Source: Labedaea rhizosphaerae
GTDB lineage: Bacteria > Actinomycetota > Actinomycetes > Mycobacteriales > Pseudonocardiaceae
Length of the DNA stretch: 64,000 bases
Assembly (NCBI RefSeq): GCF_004362825.1
Contig: NZ_SNXZ01000004.1
Location: 372,001-436,000 of the forward strand
Reading direction: 5' to 3'
In this document: one piece after another, positions 1 to 8,749 of the stretch
Layout: the number at the start of each line of letters is the position of its first letter
How positions within the stretch are numbered: position 1 is the stretch's first letter
The notes under the pieces: model-generated
Database searches by the model: none
Seen by the model: only the letters and a program-made list of their open reading frames with translations
What the model was told of the DNA's origin: nothing
Position numbers and translations under genes: made by a program

Positions 1-219
1 TACACGAACGGTTCCACGTCCCAGCCGAGGCCCATCACCCGATCGGGCGAGAGTGTGCGACCGACCAACCGCGGGACCCGCGTGACACGCGGCACCCGCG
101 TCACGCGTGGAACCAGGGTCACCGCGGGCACCAGGGTGACCCGCGGCACCCGAGTGACGATGGGCACGCGGGTGACGCGCGGCACCAGGGTGACGATGGG
201 CACCCGCGTCACGAGCTGA
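1..219 (+). CDS. 3' end of an unidentified protein with a GTRVTR repeat tail (partial)
   Basis: The reading frame is open from the first base to a TGA at 217-219, so the 5' end lies outside the window. The visible 72 residues are Arg/Thr/Ser/Pro-rich and end in eight tandem hexapeptides of the form G-T-R-V-T-(R/M/A/S), the last one abutting the stop. Third codon positions are mostly G or C, as expected for a real gene here, and a strong terminator follows at 236-264. I do not recognise the family. The tail is basic and of low complexity, so it could be a nucleic-acid-binding or disordered extension. A second plus-strand frame is also open here, but its third positions and lack of a stop before the antisense nuclease gene make it less likely. 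Confidence 0.5.
   Translation, partial: YTNGSTSQPRPITRSGESVRPTNRGTRVTRGTRVTRGTRVTAGTRVTRGTRVTMGTRVTRGTRVTMGTRVTS
73..216 (+). repeat. Eight tandem 18-bp repeats (consensus GGCACCCGxGTGACxxGC)
   Basis: Eight consecutive 18-bp units begin at 73, 91, 109, 127, 145, 163, 181 and 199. Each encodes one hexapeptide of the GTRVTR type. Substitutions are largely at third codon positions (cgc/cga/agg for Arg, gtg/gtc for Val), so protein sequence is conserved more than DNA. That pattern argues for selection on the peptide. Confidence 0.85.
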
Positions 220-235
220 TCCCCGAGAACTGCCG

Positions 236-264
236 AACGGCGGCGCCTGCCCGGCGCCGCCGTT
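236..264. terminator. Bidirectional intrinsic terminator
   Basis: A perfect 12-bp inverted repeat (aacggcggcgcc, 236-247; ggcgccgccgtt, 253-264) with a 5-nt loop. It lies between the plus-strand gene ending at 219 and the minus-strand HNH gene ending at 282, so it can serve both. Confidence 0.8.
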
Positions 265-281
265 TCGCGTGTTCGATGGAC

Positions 282-842
<561 letters not shown>

Positions 843-1127
843 CGGTGGGTCCGGGTCCGGGCACAGGGTCGCCGGTTCCGGGCACAGCGTCGCCCGTGGC
901 GCAAGCCCAGTCGGGGCGCCGTTCGGATCAGGTTGTCGGTCGGGCACTCGACCACCTCCACCGGTGCAGGCATAGTCGACCACAGATCACACCCGGAGCG
1001 CACGCATGTTCTCCAGGTGTCACGCGTCACACGGGAGAACACCCGGTGAAGGCTGCGCGATCGAGGCGGCTGGCACGATGACGCGAGCGAACCCCGAGCA
1101 CCGAACCGGAAGGAGTTGTGCGGTCCG

Positions 1128-2111
1128 TTGTCCGAAGCGCTGGATTTGATCTTCCGCGATCCGCCTGAGTGCGTGAAGGAGACCGGCACCTGGTGCAGCC
1201 AGGTGTACAAGGTCACCCACAACGAATGGCTGGCCGGCTCCGCCGACTGGCTGGTGGCGAAACCGCTGAAGATCATCCTGATCCTGCTGGTCGCGTTCGT
1301 CGTGCGAGCGCTGGGCCGGCGGGTGATCGACAAGCTGACCAACGGTCAGACCCCGCGATTCCTGCGACCGCTGAAGTCCCGGGCGCCGAAGGTGGTCGCC
1401 CCGCTGCTGCCGGAACGGCGGGCCCAACGCGCCCGCACGGTCGGCTCGGTGCTGAAGTCGATCCTGTCGTTCCTGGTGTTCGGGCTCGCGTTCCTCTACA
1501 TCCTGGCCGAGCTGGGCATCAACCTCGGGCCGATCCTCGCGTCGGCCGGCGTGGTCGGCGTCGCGCTGGCGTTCGGCGCGCAGAACCTGGTCAAGGACTT
1601 CCTGTCCGGCGTCTTCATGATGCTGGAGGACCAGTACGGCGTCGGTGACGTCGTCGACGTCGGGGAGGCCAGCGGCACGATCGAGGCGGTCGGGCTGCGC
1701 GTGACCACGTTGCGCGACCTGAACGGGACCGTCTGGTACGTGCGCAACGGCGAGATCCTGCGGGTCGGCAACTCCACCCAGGGTTACGCGGTCGCGGTGA
1801 TCGACCTGCCGATCGGCTACGGCGCCGACGTGGAGAAGGCCACCGACGTGCTGCGCACGACGGCCACGGACGCCACCAGCAAGGAACCGCTGTCCGAGGA
1901 CGTCCTCGCCGATCCCGAGGTGCTCGGGGTCGAGAAGGTCACCCCGGACAGCATCACGCTGCGGATGACCGTGAAGGTGCGTCCAGGCAGGCAGTACGCG
2001 GTGCAGCGCGCGCTGCGGGCGCGGCTGATGACGGCCATGGAACAGGCCGGGGTGCAGCCGCCGCTCAGCGCGCTGTACCGGCAGACCGACTCCACCGGAA
2101 GGCCGGGCTGA
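1128..2111 (+). CDS. MscS-family mechanosensitive ion channel
   Basis: Small-conductance mechanosensitive channel protein that relieves membrane tension on osmotic downshock. About 327 residues. An N-terminal segment of about 40 residues precedes hydrophobic helices KPLKIILILLVAFVV and ILSFLVFGLAFLYIL, then the pore helix and beta domain with the hallmark ALAFGAQNLVKDFLSG and QYGVGDVV. A soluble alpha/beta C-terminus follows. Ribosome site AAGGAG is at 1110-1115. The in-frame TTG at 1116 is too close to it, so TTG 1128 (spacing 12) is preferred, though a GTG-adjacent alternative cannot be excluded. The stop is 3 nt before the truncated haemoglobin gene, so the two are probably co-transcribed. 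Confidence 0.9.
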   Translation: MSEALDLIFRDPPECVKETGTWCSQVYKVTHNEWLAGSADWLVAKPLKIILILLVAFVVRALGRRVIDKLTNGQTPRFLRPLKSRAPKVVAPLLPERRAQRARTVGSVLKSILSFLVFGLAFLYILAELGINLGPILASAGVVGVALAFGAQNLVKDFLSGVFMMLEDQYGVGDVVDVGEASGTIEAVGLRVTTLRDLNGTVWYVRNGEILRVGNSTQGYAVAVIDLPIGYGADVEKATDVLRTTATDATSKEPLSEDVLADPEVLGVEKVTPDSITLRMTVKVRPGRQYAVQRALRARLMTAMEQAGVQPPLSALYRQTDSTGRPG

Positions 2112-2114
2112 GCC

Positions 2115-2516
2115 ATGGGTGAGGATGGACCGGTGGGCACACCGGAGACGTTCTACGACGCGGTCGGCGGCGAGGAGACCTTCCGCCGGATCGTCGGGCG
2201 GTTCTACGAAGAGGTCGCGAAGGACGAGATGCTGCGGGCGCTGTACCCGGAGGAGGACCTCGGTCCCGCCGAGGACCGCCTGCGGCTGTTCCTGATGCAG
2301 TACTGGGGCGGTCCGCACACCTACTCCGAACAGCGCGGCCACCCGCGGCTGCGGATGCGGCACGCGCCCTTCGTGATCGGCCCGCTGCAACGCGACGCGT
2401 GGCTGCGGTGCATGCGGATCGCCGTGGACGAGGCCGGCATCGCCGAGCCGTACCGAACGCAGCTCTGGGAGTACCTGGAGATGGCGGCTAACAGCATGCT
2501 CAACAGCTTCGTGTGA
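2115..2516 (+). CDS. glbO: Group II truncated haemoglobin
   Basis: Truncated 2-on-2 globin (trHbO type, 133 residues) binding haem and O2; family members act in O2 handling and NO/peroxide chemistry. Visible hallmarks are the B-helix Tyr in VGRFYEEV, the CD-region Tyr in RALYPEEDL, the proximal His in MRHAPFVIG, and the G8 Trp in DAWLRCM that defines group II and III proteins. The start ATG is 3 nt after the MscS stop; a GTG at 2133 is an alternative. Together with the next gene it reproduces the glbO-aglA order of M. tuberculosis (Rv2470-Rv2471). Confidence 0.93.
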   Translation: MGEDGPVGTPETFYDAVGGEETFRRIVGRFYEEVAKDEMLRALYPEEDLGPAEDRLRLFLMQYWGGPHTYSEQRGHPRLRMRHAPFVIGPLQRDAWLRCMRIAVDEAGIAEPYRTQLWEYLEMAANSMLNSFV

Positions 2517-2562
2517 CCATTTCGACCTGACCGGCCGACCACGAATGGCAGGATGATCGATC

Positions 2563-4158
2563 GTGCACAGTTCCGGCGAGGAGCAGGACGCCGACACGCC
2601 GTGGTGGCACGACGCGGTCTTCTACCAGGTCTACGTGCGCTCGTTCGCCGATTCCAACGGTGACGGCGTCGGTGACCTCGAGGGCATCCGGTCGCGGCTG
2701 GGCTACCTGGAACTGCTCGGGGTCGACGCCATCTGGCTGACCCCGTTCTACCGCTCCCCCATGGCCGACCACGGCTACGACGTGGCCGACCCGCGGGACG
2801 TGGACCCGCTCTTCGGCGACCTCGACGCGTTCGACGCGCTGGTCGCCGAGGTGCACGACCACGGCATGAAGATCACCGTGGACCTGGTGCCGAACCACAC
2901 GAGCGACCAGCACCTGTGGTTCCAGGAGGCGTTGGCCGCCCCGCCGGGCAGCGTCGAGCGCGACCGGTACGTCTTCCGCGACGGCCGGGGCGTGCACGGC
3001 GAGCTGCCGCCGAACAACTGGACGAGCGTCTTCGGCGGGCCCGCGTGGCAACAAGTGCCGGACGGCCAGTGGTACCTGCACATCTTCGCGCCGGAGCAGC
3101 CGGACCTGAACTGGCGCAACCCGCAGGTGCAGGCCGACCTGGAGCACACGCTGCGGTTCTGGCTGGAGCGCGGGGTGGACGGGTTCCGCATCGACGTGGC
3201 CCACGGCATGGCCAAGCCCGAGGACCTGCCGGACATGGACCCGCGCCTGCTCAACGTGGACGGTCTGACCGCGTTCGCGATGGACATCCACGACCCGCGG
3301 TTCGACGACGACGGCGTGCACGAGGTCCACCGCCTGATCCGCGGGGTGCTCGACCAGTACCCCGGAACCATGGCCATCGGCGAGATCTGGGTCGGCGACG
3401 ACGACCGCTTCGCCGACTACCTCCGGTCGGACGAGCTGCACCTGGGCTTCAACTTCCGCCTGGTCGACGCCCGCTTCGACGCCGATTCCGTGCGCGGCGC
3501 CATCGAGCACTCGCTGGGTGCGGTGGCCAAGGTCGGCGCCCAGCCGACGTGGACGTTGTCGAATCACGACGTGATGCGCCACCCCACCCGCTACGGCGGC
3601 GGGCCGCTCGGCACGGTGCGGGCCCGGGCCATGGCCTTGGTCGAGCTGGCGCTGCCCGGCGTCGTCTACCTCTACAACGGCGAAGAGCTCGGGCTGCCCA
3701 ACCTGGAGCTGCCGGACTGGGCCCTGCAGGACCCGATCTGGGAGCGTTCGGGCCATGCCGAGCGCGGTCGCGACGGCGCGCGCGTGCCGATGCCGTGGGA
3801 GGGCAACCAGCCCCCGTTCGGCTTCTCGGAGAACGGCGCCCAGCCGTGGCTGCCCATGCCTGACGACTGGGAGTCGCTGACCGTCGAGGCGCAGCTCGAG
3901 GACGAGGGCTCGATGCTCTCGCTGTACCGGCAGGCGCTGGAGGTGCGCCGCACCAGCGGGGCGTTCGCCGGTGACGAGCTGGAGTGGTACGGCGCCCCGC
4001 CGGGGTGTTTCGCCTTCCGGCGCAAGGGTGGCGGTCTCATCTGCGCGCTGAACACCTCGGCCGCCGCGGTGCCGTTGCCGCCCGGGGACGTGCTGATCGC
4101 CAGTGGGCCGCTGGACGGGACGAAGCTGCCCCCGGACACGAGCGTCTGGCTGGTCTGA
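2563..4158 (+). CDS. aglA: Alpha-glucosidase, glycoside hydrolase family 13
   Basis: Cytoplasmic GH13 alpha-glucosidase / oligo-1,6-glucosidase-like enzyme (531 residues, typical length) that releases glucose from the non-reducing ends of alpha-glucosides. The TIM barrel begins with DAVFYQVYVRSFADSNGDG. Conserved region I (VDLVPNHTS) and the catalytic nucleophile Asp211 (GFRIDVAH), acid/base Glu274 (IGEIWV) and third carboxylate Asp336 (SNHDV) are all present. No signal peptide is seen. The start is GTG. Neighbouring glbO matches the mycobacterial order. Exact substrate (maltose, isomaltose, trehalose) cannot be read from sequence. Confidence 0.92.
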   Translation: MHSSGEEQDADTPWWHDAVFYQVYVRSFADSNGDGVGDLEGIRSRLGYLELLGVDAIWLTPFYRSPMADHGYDVADPRDVDPLFGDLDAFDALVAEVHDHGMKITVDLVPNHTSDQHLWFQEALAAPPGSVERDRYVFRDGRGVHGELPPNNWTSVFGGPAWQQVPDGQWYLHIFAPEQPDLNWRNPQVQADLEHTLRFWLERGVDGFRIDVAHGMAKPEDLPDMDPRLLNVDGLTAFAMDIHDPRFDDDGVHEVHRLIRGVLDQYPGTMAIGEIWVGDDDRFADYLRSDELHLGFNFRLVDARFDADSVRGAIEHSLGAVAKVGAQPTWTLSNHDVMRHPTRYGGGPLGTVRARAMALVELALPGVVYLYNGEELGLPNLELPDWALQDPIWERSGHAERGRDGARVPMPWEGNQPPFGFSENGAQPWLPMPDDWESLTVEAQLEDEGSMLSLYRQALEVRRTSGAFAGDELEWYGAPPGCFAFRRKGGGLICALNTSAAAVPLPPGDVLIASGPLDGTKLPPDTSVWLV

Positions 4159-4170
4159 AGCAGGTCCGCT

Positions 4171-4404
4171 TCAGCGCTGGCCGTCGGTCATCTGGTCGTT
4201 GCGCCAGTCGGCGCGTGCGGCGCCCGGGCGCGCACGCATCGCCTGGATGCGCTGTTTCCAGCTCTGGCTCAGCCGCCCGGTCGACTCGTCAGCGGCGCGG
4301 GTCGCCTCCGCACAGCGTTGCTTGGCCCGCGTGACGTCGGCGCGGGCCTGGGTGGCCAGCTCCGCCAGCTCGGCCCGGACACGCCCGGCTCGGTCTTCCG
4401 CCAT
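4171..4404 (-). CDS. Small helical hypothetical protein of the T7SS-like cluster
   Basis: 77-residue charged protein, almost entirely predicted helical with heptad-like spacing (ELAELATQARADVTRAKQ) and no signal peptide. The start ATG at 4404 has a clear AGGAG five bases upstream. The gene begins 8 nt after the stop of the WXG-like gene upstream, so it is the last gene of that operon. The family is not recognised. Small coiled-coil proteins often accompany WXG100 substrates, so a chaperone or partner role is possible but is inference. Confidence 0.75.
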   Translation of the reverse strand: MAEDRAGRVRAELAELATQARADVTRAKQRCAEATRAADESTGRLSQSWKQRIQAMRARPGAARADWRNDQMTDGQR

Positions 4405-4412
4405 CACCACTC

Positions 4413-5591
4413 CTAACCCAAGGCCGAGCTGATGCCGCCCGGCTGGTCGGCGCGTGTCTGCGGCACCGGCCGGTCGTCGGCGATCACGATCTCCGGCTCC
4501 TCGGCCGGCTCCTCGGTCGGCTGCTGCACAGCCAGCTGCTGCACGGGGAACCGGTCGGTCGGCGGCTCGGAAACCGGTGCCACGACCGGGATCGGCGCCG
4601 TGACCGGTACTGTGCTCGGCGCCGCTGGTTCCTCGGTGAACAGGCCGTGGAAGGGAGCGCCGTCGACCTCGGCGAGCATCGCGGTCAGCGCCTGCCAGGC
4701 CCCGCCGATCACGGTGTCGGTGGCCGCACACACGGCCGTCACCGCGTCGGCACGCGCCCGGTAGAACGGCACGAACACCGTCTCCAGCCAGCTCCACACG
4801 TCCTCGCCGAGGACGCGGAACGTCTGCTGGTTCAACCGGCAGAGGATCGGGTTGACCTCGATGCCGCAGAAGCCGGCCACCCGGCGGATCTCGTCGTCGA
4901 GGATGAGCGGGCCCGGTTCCGGTGCGGCGCAACGGCGGGCGAAGTCGATCGCGAACTCCACGTCGGCCGCGGTCAGGGTGCCGACGCGGTCGGTCCACAG
5001 GTCGGCGACGCCGACGGCCTGCTCGTAGACCGCGCGGTCCGCGGTGTCGACGGCCACCGCCAGCACGCCCGCCAGGTCGGCGAACTGGTCGCGGACCCCC
5101 TCCGACCGGGTCAGGAACGCGTCGAACCGGCTCTTCGCCTGCTCGGCCGCGCCGCCCTGCCACGCCTCGAAGACCGGGCTGGCGCCGTTGCGGAAGTCGA
5201 GGATCCGCTCGTCGAGCGTCGTCGCGACCTGGCGGTGGCGCTCGACGTCCTGGCGCAGCCGGGCGTAGTTAAGCTCGCGGTGCGCGTCGTAGCGGCGGGC
5301 CAACGCGGTCACGTCGGCGCGGGTGCCGGTGACCTCGGCGTAGGCGCGCCCGAACCGGTGGAAGAACTCGAGGCCGAACCGGCCCGCGTCCAGCACCGGC
5401 TTGGACGTCGGTTCGCCGGTGCTGCCTTCGAGCTCCAGCCGCTCGCCCACGTCCCGCAGGTAGTCCACATCGGACTGGTAGGGATGTCGTTCGCCCAGTG
5501 CCGCCCGCCTTCGCGGTGCGGGCCGCTCACCGGGATCGGTTCCGTCGAGCAGGCCGTCCGGTACGCCACCGGGCACGTCCCACGCATCCAT
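4413..5591 (-). CDS. WXG-motif protein, probable type VII secretion substrate-like
   Basis: 392 residues in the frame starting at ATG 5591, preceded by GAGGGGG. The centre is helical, with a textbook WXG hairpin turn: FEAWQGGAAEQAKSRFDAF, flanked by long amphipathic helices. A second helical region with WSWLETVFVPFYRARA lies further on. The last ~90 residues are Pro/Glu/Val-rich and probably disordered. It directly follows the EspC-like gene (11-nt gap). In WXG100/LXG families this arrangement of a long helical N-terminal part plus variable tail marks type VII secretion substrates. No catalytic motif is visible and no ESX core gene (eccC, eccD, mycP) lies in the window, so export is inferred only. 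Confidence 0.7.
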   Translation of the reverse strand: MDAWDVPGGVPDGLLDGTDPGERPAPRRRAALGERHPYQSDVDYLRDVGERLELEGSTGEPTSKPVLDAGRFGLEFFHRFGRAYAEVTGTRADVTALARRYDAHRELNYARLRQDVERHRQVATTLDERILDFRNGASPVFEAWQGGAAEQAKSRFDAFLTRSEGVRDQFADLAGVLAVAVDTADRAVYEQAVGVADLWTDRVGTLTAADVEFAIDFARRCAAPEPGPLILDDEIRRVAGFCGIEVNPILCRLNQQTFRVLGEDVWSWLETVFVPFYRARADAVTAVCAATDTVIGGAWQALTAMLAEVDGAPFHGLFTEEPAAPSTVPVTAPIPVVAPVSEPPTDRFPVQQLAVQQPTEEPAEEPEIVIADDRPVPQTRADQPGGISSALG

Positions 5592-5602
5592 GTCGCGCCC
5601 CC

Positions 5603-5899
5603 TCAGAACCCGCGGCGAGCTTCCTCGTCGGCCTGCGCATAGCCCTCGAACGTCGCGAGCAGCGTCTCGGCCAGCCGTGAGCTGACGTCGCCGAAGCCGC
5701 GCAACGAGTCGGCCAGCGCGCCGTGCGTGACGGCCAGGTACCGCGCGCCGACGCCGTTCGCGCTCGCCGCACCGAAGTCGTCCTTGACCACCTGGCTCGC
5801 CAGGACCGCGTCCACCTGACCGGTCACGGCCGCCGTGTCGGCGACGAGCCGCTGACCCGTGGCCCGCACCTCTTCGACGGAGATCGAGTAGCCACCCAT
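5603..5899 (-). CDS. EspC/DUF2580-like small ESX-associated protein
   Basis: 98-residue all-helical protein with the usual size and pattern of the EspC-like (type VII secretion target) family: SISVEEVRATGQRLVADTAA at the N-terminus, a central Gly-containing turn and a C-terminal helix ending GYAQADEEARRGF. There is no signal peptide. ATG 5899 is preceded by AGGGGGTGG. It is the second of four closely spaced minus-strand genes, and pairing with a WXG-like protein downstream resembles esp gene pairs. Assignment rests on pattern and context rather than on invariant residues. Confidence 0.65.
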   Translation of the reverse strand: MGGYSISVEEVRATGQRLVADTAAVTGQVDAVLASQVVKDDFGAASANGVGARYLAVTHGALADSLRGFGDVSSRLAETLLATFEGYAQADEEARRGF

Positions 5900-5957
5900 G
5901 CATCCACCCCCTGCTCGTGTCGCCATTCAACACGGGCGGGCACGCGCGCGCAGCGAA

Positions 5958-6158
5958 TCAACCGAGGTCGGTGAACGCCTCCACGGTCCACGCCGCGAAC
6001 AGCAGGCCGGACACCACCGGCATGGCCTTGCGCCAGGTGCCGGGCTCGGTCACGGGCGCCTGCTCGACGCGGCGCGGCCGGCTGGGGTCGATCCAGCTCT
6101 CGGCGGGCGGCAGCGTCTCGTCGAGGAAGCTGCGGGCCGGGTCGTCGTGGTCGCTCAT
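5958..6158 (-). CDS. Small single-TM hypothetical protein
   Basis: 66 residues: an acidic N-terminus (MSDHDDPARSFLDE), a Pro-rich stretch and a C-terminal hydrophobic segment MPVVSGLLFAAWTVEAF that could span the membrane. ATG at 6158; a GTG four codons upstream is possible. No convincing ribosome site is seen. It is the first gene of the presumed four-gene operon running down to 4171. Family not recognised. Confidence 0.6.
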   Translation of the reverse strand: MSDHDDPARSFLDETLPPAESWIDPSRPRRVEQAPVTEPGTWRKAMPVVSGLLFAAWTVEAFTDLG

Positions 6159-6223
6159 GCCAGTTGAGACGCCGCGATGACCGTCAGTGCTCCCGGCTTG
6201 GCGGGCCGGTAAGAACTTCGTAA

Positions 6224-6868
6224 TCAGACCAGCAGCGGCAGCAACGCGTGCCTGCGGCGCACCACGGCGCCGTACCGGGCGTCGATGCGCAGCCACGCGT
6301 CGGTCGCGGTGACCTTGACCTGCTCGTCGGCGTCGACGTCCTCCGACGGGCTCAGGAAACCCATGCCGGACAAGGCGAACAGGCAGCGCAGGGGGATCTT
6401 CACGTCCAGCCCGTCGCCGCTGACGGTCAGCACGGTCTGGTCCAGCAGCGACGCGGGCGGCGTGCCCTGCGGGCCGGCGTTCTCCTTGGCCACGGCGATC
6501 CCGCGGTCGGCGACCTCGGCGACCACGCTGGCGGGCAGCTTGTCGACGGCCTGCCAGTGCTGCGTCGGCGGCAGCGCGGAGCGCCACTGCATGTCGAGCA
6601 CCGTGCCGGGGTCGATCACCTCGCCGCGCGCGACGGCGAGCCCGGCCAGCAGCTGGTTGCCCGAGACCGTCACGTCGGACGGCGTGACCGTGCCACGGAC
6701 CGTGCGGGTGGCCAGCACGTCGAACGGGGTGCTCACCCACGCGTCGATCAGGCCCTCGTCGCGTCGGCGCAGCCGTACGACGCACTGGCCGTCCAGGCGC
6801 ACCGCGCGGGCGACGAACGCGCCGAGGTCGTCGCGTTCGACCTTGTCCACCAGGGTCAGTTCCGGCAT
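6224..6868 (-). CDS. Conserved hypothetical protein, Rv2474c-like
   Basis: 214-residue soluble protein beginning MPELTLVDKVERDDLGAFV. It has no signal peptide or TM helix and is rich in beta-strand-forming segments. Size and position, between the thioesterase and ESX-like genes, match M. tuberculosis Rv2474c, whose function is unknown. The start codon ATG 6868 lies 1 nt after the thioesterase stop codon at 6870, implying translational coupling. The conserved gdh-thioesterase-Rv2474c order suggests a linked, still unidentified, metabolic role. Confidence 0.8.
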   Translation of the reverse strand: MPELTLVDKVERDDLGAFVARAVRLDGQCVVRLRRRDEGLIDAWVSTPFDVLATRTVRGTVTPSDVTVSGNQLLAGLAVARGEVIDPGTVLDMQWRSALPPTQHWQAVDKLPASVVAEVADRGIAVAKENAGPQGTPPASLLDQTVLTVSGDGLDVKIPLRCLFALSGMGFLSPSEDVDADEQVKVTATDAWLRIDARYGAVVRRRHALLPLLV

Positions 6869-6869
6869 G

Positions 6870-7295
6870 TCACACGCTCTCCGCCCGCCACGCGGCCAAG
6901 AAGTCCCGCTCCGCCTCGGAAAGCCGCCTCGGCCGCGTGGCCGTGGTGTCGTAGGTGACCAGCATCGTCTCCGCGGTGGCGGCCAGGCTGTCCGATTCCG
7001 ACGGTCCACAGTGGACGTTGTAGTCCAGCACGAACGACGCCGCGCGCATCTCCCGCACGGCCATCTCGACGCGGATCTCCCGGCCGTCGGCGAGCAGCGG
7101 CGCGTGGTAGTCCACGACCAGCCGCGCCACGACCAGGCCCCGCGCCATGTCCTCGGCGCCGTGCCGGGCGGCTTCGGCGAAGAGCAGCTGGATGCGGGCT
7201 TCCTCCAGCAACGTCACCGTACGCGCGTGGTTGACGTGCCCGTACAAGTCCATGTCCGACCACCGCGGCCGCACCTGCGCCACAAACACGCCCAA
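6870..7295 (-). CDS. Hotdog-fold acyl-CoA thioesterase
   Basis: 4-hydroxybenzoyl-CoA-type thioesterase hydrolysing acyl-CoA. The active-site signature WSDMDLYGHVNHA is present near the N-terminus, with the catalytic Asp and the HVN turn over the hotdog helix. About 141 residues from TTG 7295, which has an AGGAGG about 8 nt upstream. The frame extends to a GTG at 7319, but the ribosome site would then lie inside the gene. It corresponds in place and length to Rv2475c. Substrate chain length is not evident. Confidence 0.88.
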   Translation of the reverse strand: MGVFVAQVRPRWSDMDLYGHVNHARTVTLLEEARIQLLFAEAARHGAEDMARGLVVARLVVDYHAPLLADGREIRVEMAVREMRAASFVLDYNVHCGPSESDSLAATAETMLVTYDTTATRPRRLSEAERDFLAAWRAESV

Positions 7296-7349
7296 TGGTT
7301 GGCCCTCCTGAACACGCACTTGCCGAAGAACCGACCTTATCTGGTGGGG

Positions 7350-8585
7350 TCAGGCCCGAACTCGGCGCAAGGCGTTCAGGGGATCGCTCAGCAACGCCGT
7401 GGCCAGCGACCGCACCGCACCGCGCTCGGGCTGCACCGCCTTGCCCGCGCCGATGCGGTGGATCTGCTGGGTGTGCCACTGGATCTCCAGCCAGCTGTCG
7501 GCCAGCTTGACCCCGGTCTTCGGGCACAGCCGCCGGGCCGGGACGTCCGTGCCGGCCAGCAGCTGGTTGCTCAGGTCCGGGTCGACGACCAGCGGCCGGC
7601 CCAGCCCGACCACGTCCAGGGCGCCGTCGCGCACGGCCTCGGCCATCGCCCCGGCCGTCCGGAACCCGCCGGTGACCATCAGCGGGACATCGCTCACTTG
7701 CCGCGCTTTGGCCGCGTAGTCCAGGAAGTACGCCTCGCGCTCGACCGTCGAGCGCCGCGTCGCGCCCATCATCGCGGCGCGCTCGTAGGTGCCGCCGGAG
7801 ACCTCCAGCAGGTCGACGCCGGCTTCGCCGAGCGCGCGCACGACGGCCAGCGACTCGTCCTCCTCGAAGCCGCCACGCTGGAAGTCCGCGCTGTTCAGCT
7901 TGACCGACAACGGCACCCGGTCGCCGATGCGCAGCCGGGTGGAGTCGACGACGTCGAGCAGGAACCGGCGGCGGCGCACCGCGTCGCCGCCCCAGTCGTC
8001 CGTGCGCTGGTTGGTCAGCGGCGAGAGGAACTGCGAGACCAGGTAGCCGTGCGCGCCGTGGATCTGCACGCCGTGACAACCCGCTTCGACCGCGGTCGCC
8101 GCGGTCTCGGCGAACTTGTCGACGACCGCTTCGATCTCCGCGCCGGTCAAGGCCCGCGGCGGGGCGAAGACCGACCGCAGCCGCCGGTCGGCGAAGGGCA
8201 CCGCGGACGGCGCGACCGGACGGCGGGACAGGAACCGCGGGCTCTGCCGGCCCGGGTGGTTGAGCTGGACCCAGAGCTGCACCCCGGTCCCCCGCACGGA
8301 ACCAGCGAGACGCCGGAAGCCCTCGGGGTCCGCGCCGGCGACGTTGCGCGGCTCGCCCAGCGCGGTCGGGTCGACCATCACGTTGCCGGTGACCAGCAGC
8401 CCGCTACCACCCTGGGCCCACGTCTCGTAGAGCCGGACGAGGTCGCCGCTGACCCGGTTGCGCCGGTCGCCGAGCTGCTCGCTCATCGCCGCCTTGGCCA
8501 GCCGGTTGGGCAACACGGCCCCGCACGGCAGGGTCACCGGCTCGGCGAGCGTCGCGACGACATCGGTGGACAGCTGGCTGGTCAT
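7350..8585 (-). CDS. NADH:flavin oxidoreductase (Old Yellow Enzyme family)
   Basis: FMN-dependent ene-reductase-type TIM barrel of 411 residues. It begins with the FMN-binding strand VLPNRLAKAAMSE; LWVQLNHPGRQ, the substrate-binding IQIHGAHGYLVSQFLSP (with V in place of the first I), WGGDAVRRRRFLLDVV and the FMN-phosphate strand VVGLGRPLVVDPDL are all visible. There is no C-terminal FeS domain, so this is the single-domain YqjM/Oye-like class. ATG 8585 is chosen over upstream in-frame codons because the inverted repeat at 8610-8649 occupies the leader. The gene is absent from the syntenic mycobacterial block and thus looks inserted. Physiological substrate unknown. Confidence 0.88.
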   Translation of the reverse strand: MTSQLSTDVVATLAEPVTLPCGAVLPNRLAKAAMSEQLGDRRNRVSGDLVRLYETWAQGGSGLLVTGNVMVDPTALGEPRNVAGADPEGFRRLAGSVRGTGVQLWVQLNHPGRQSPRFLSRRPVAPSAVPFADRRLRSVFAPPRALTGAEIEAVVDKFAETAATAVEAGCHGVQIHGAHGYLVSQFLSPLTNQRTDDWGGDAVRRRRFLLDVVDSTRLRIGDRVPLSVKLNSADFQRGGFEEDESLAVVRALGEAGVDLLEVSGGTYERAAMMGATRRSTVEREAYFLDYAAKARQVSDVPLMVTGGFRTAGAMAEAVRDGALDVVGLGRPLVVDPDLSNQLLAGTDVPARRLCPKTGVKLADSWLEIQWHTQQIHRIGAGKAVQPERGAVRSLATALLSDPLNALRRVRA

Positions 8586-8609
8586 GGCGCTCCAGACGTG
8601 CGGCGAACC

Positions 8610-8649
8610 TACCGCCAGGTAGCCTACCGAAAGTAGGTTACCGGCGGTA
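8610..8649. promoter_or_regulatory. Inverted repeat upstream of the OYE gene (candidate operator)
   Basis: Near-perfect inverted repeat TACCGCCAGGTAGCCTAC (8610-8627) and GTAGGTTACCGGCGGTA (8633-8649) around CGAAA. It is 25 nt upstream of the OYE start codon, the right place for a repressor site; TetR or MarR binding is possible. No adjacent regulator gene is present, so the partner is unknown. Confidence 0.55.
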
Positions 8650-8696
8650 GATCGCGGCGAACGACATGCCCTCCGTGCCGGCCTCGACAAAGCAAG

Positions 8697-8722
8697 GGGG
8701 CCGCACCAGGTGGTGCGACCCC
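8697..8722 (-). terminator. Terminator downstream of gdh
   Basis: 12-bp stem (GGGGCCGCACCA / TGGTGCGACCCC, one mismatch) with a 2-nt loop, 27 nt beyond the glutamate dehydrogenase stop codon on its strand. Confidence 0.65.
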
Positions 8723-8749
8723 ATTGCCCGAAACCCCGGTTCGCTCGAA

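Noticed and set aside
73-216. 18-bp repeats as iterons of an origin
   Set aside because: They are in frame, vary mostly at silent positions and end at a stop codon; no origin genes or AT-rich region nearby.
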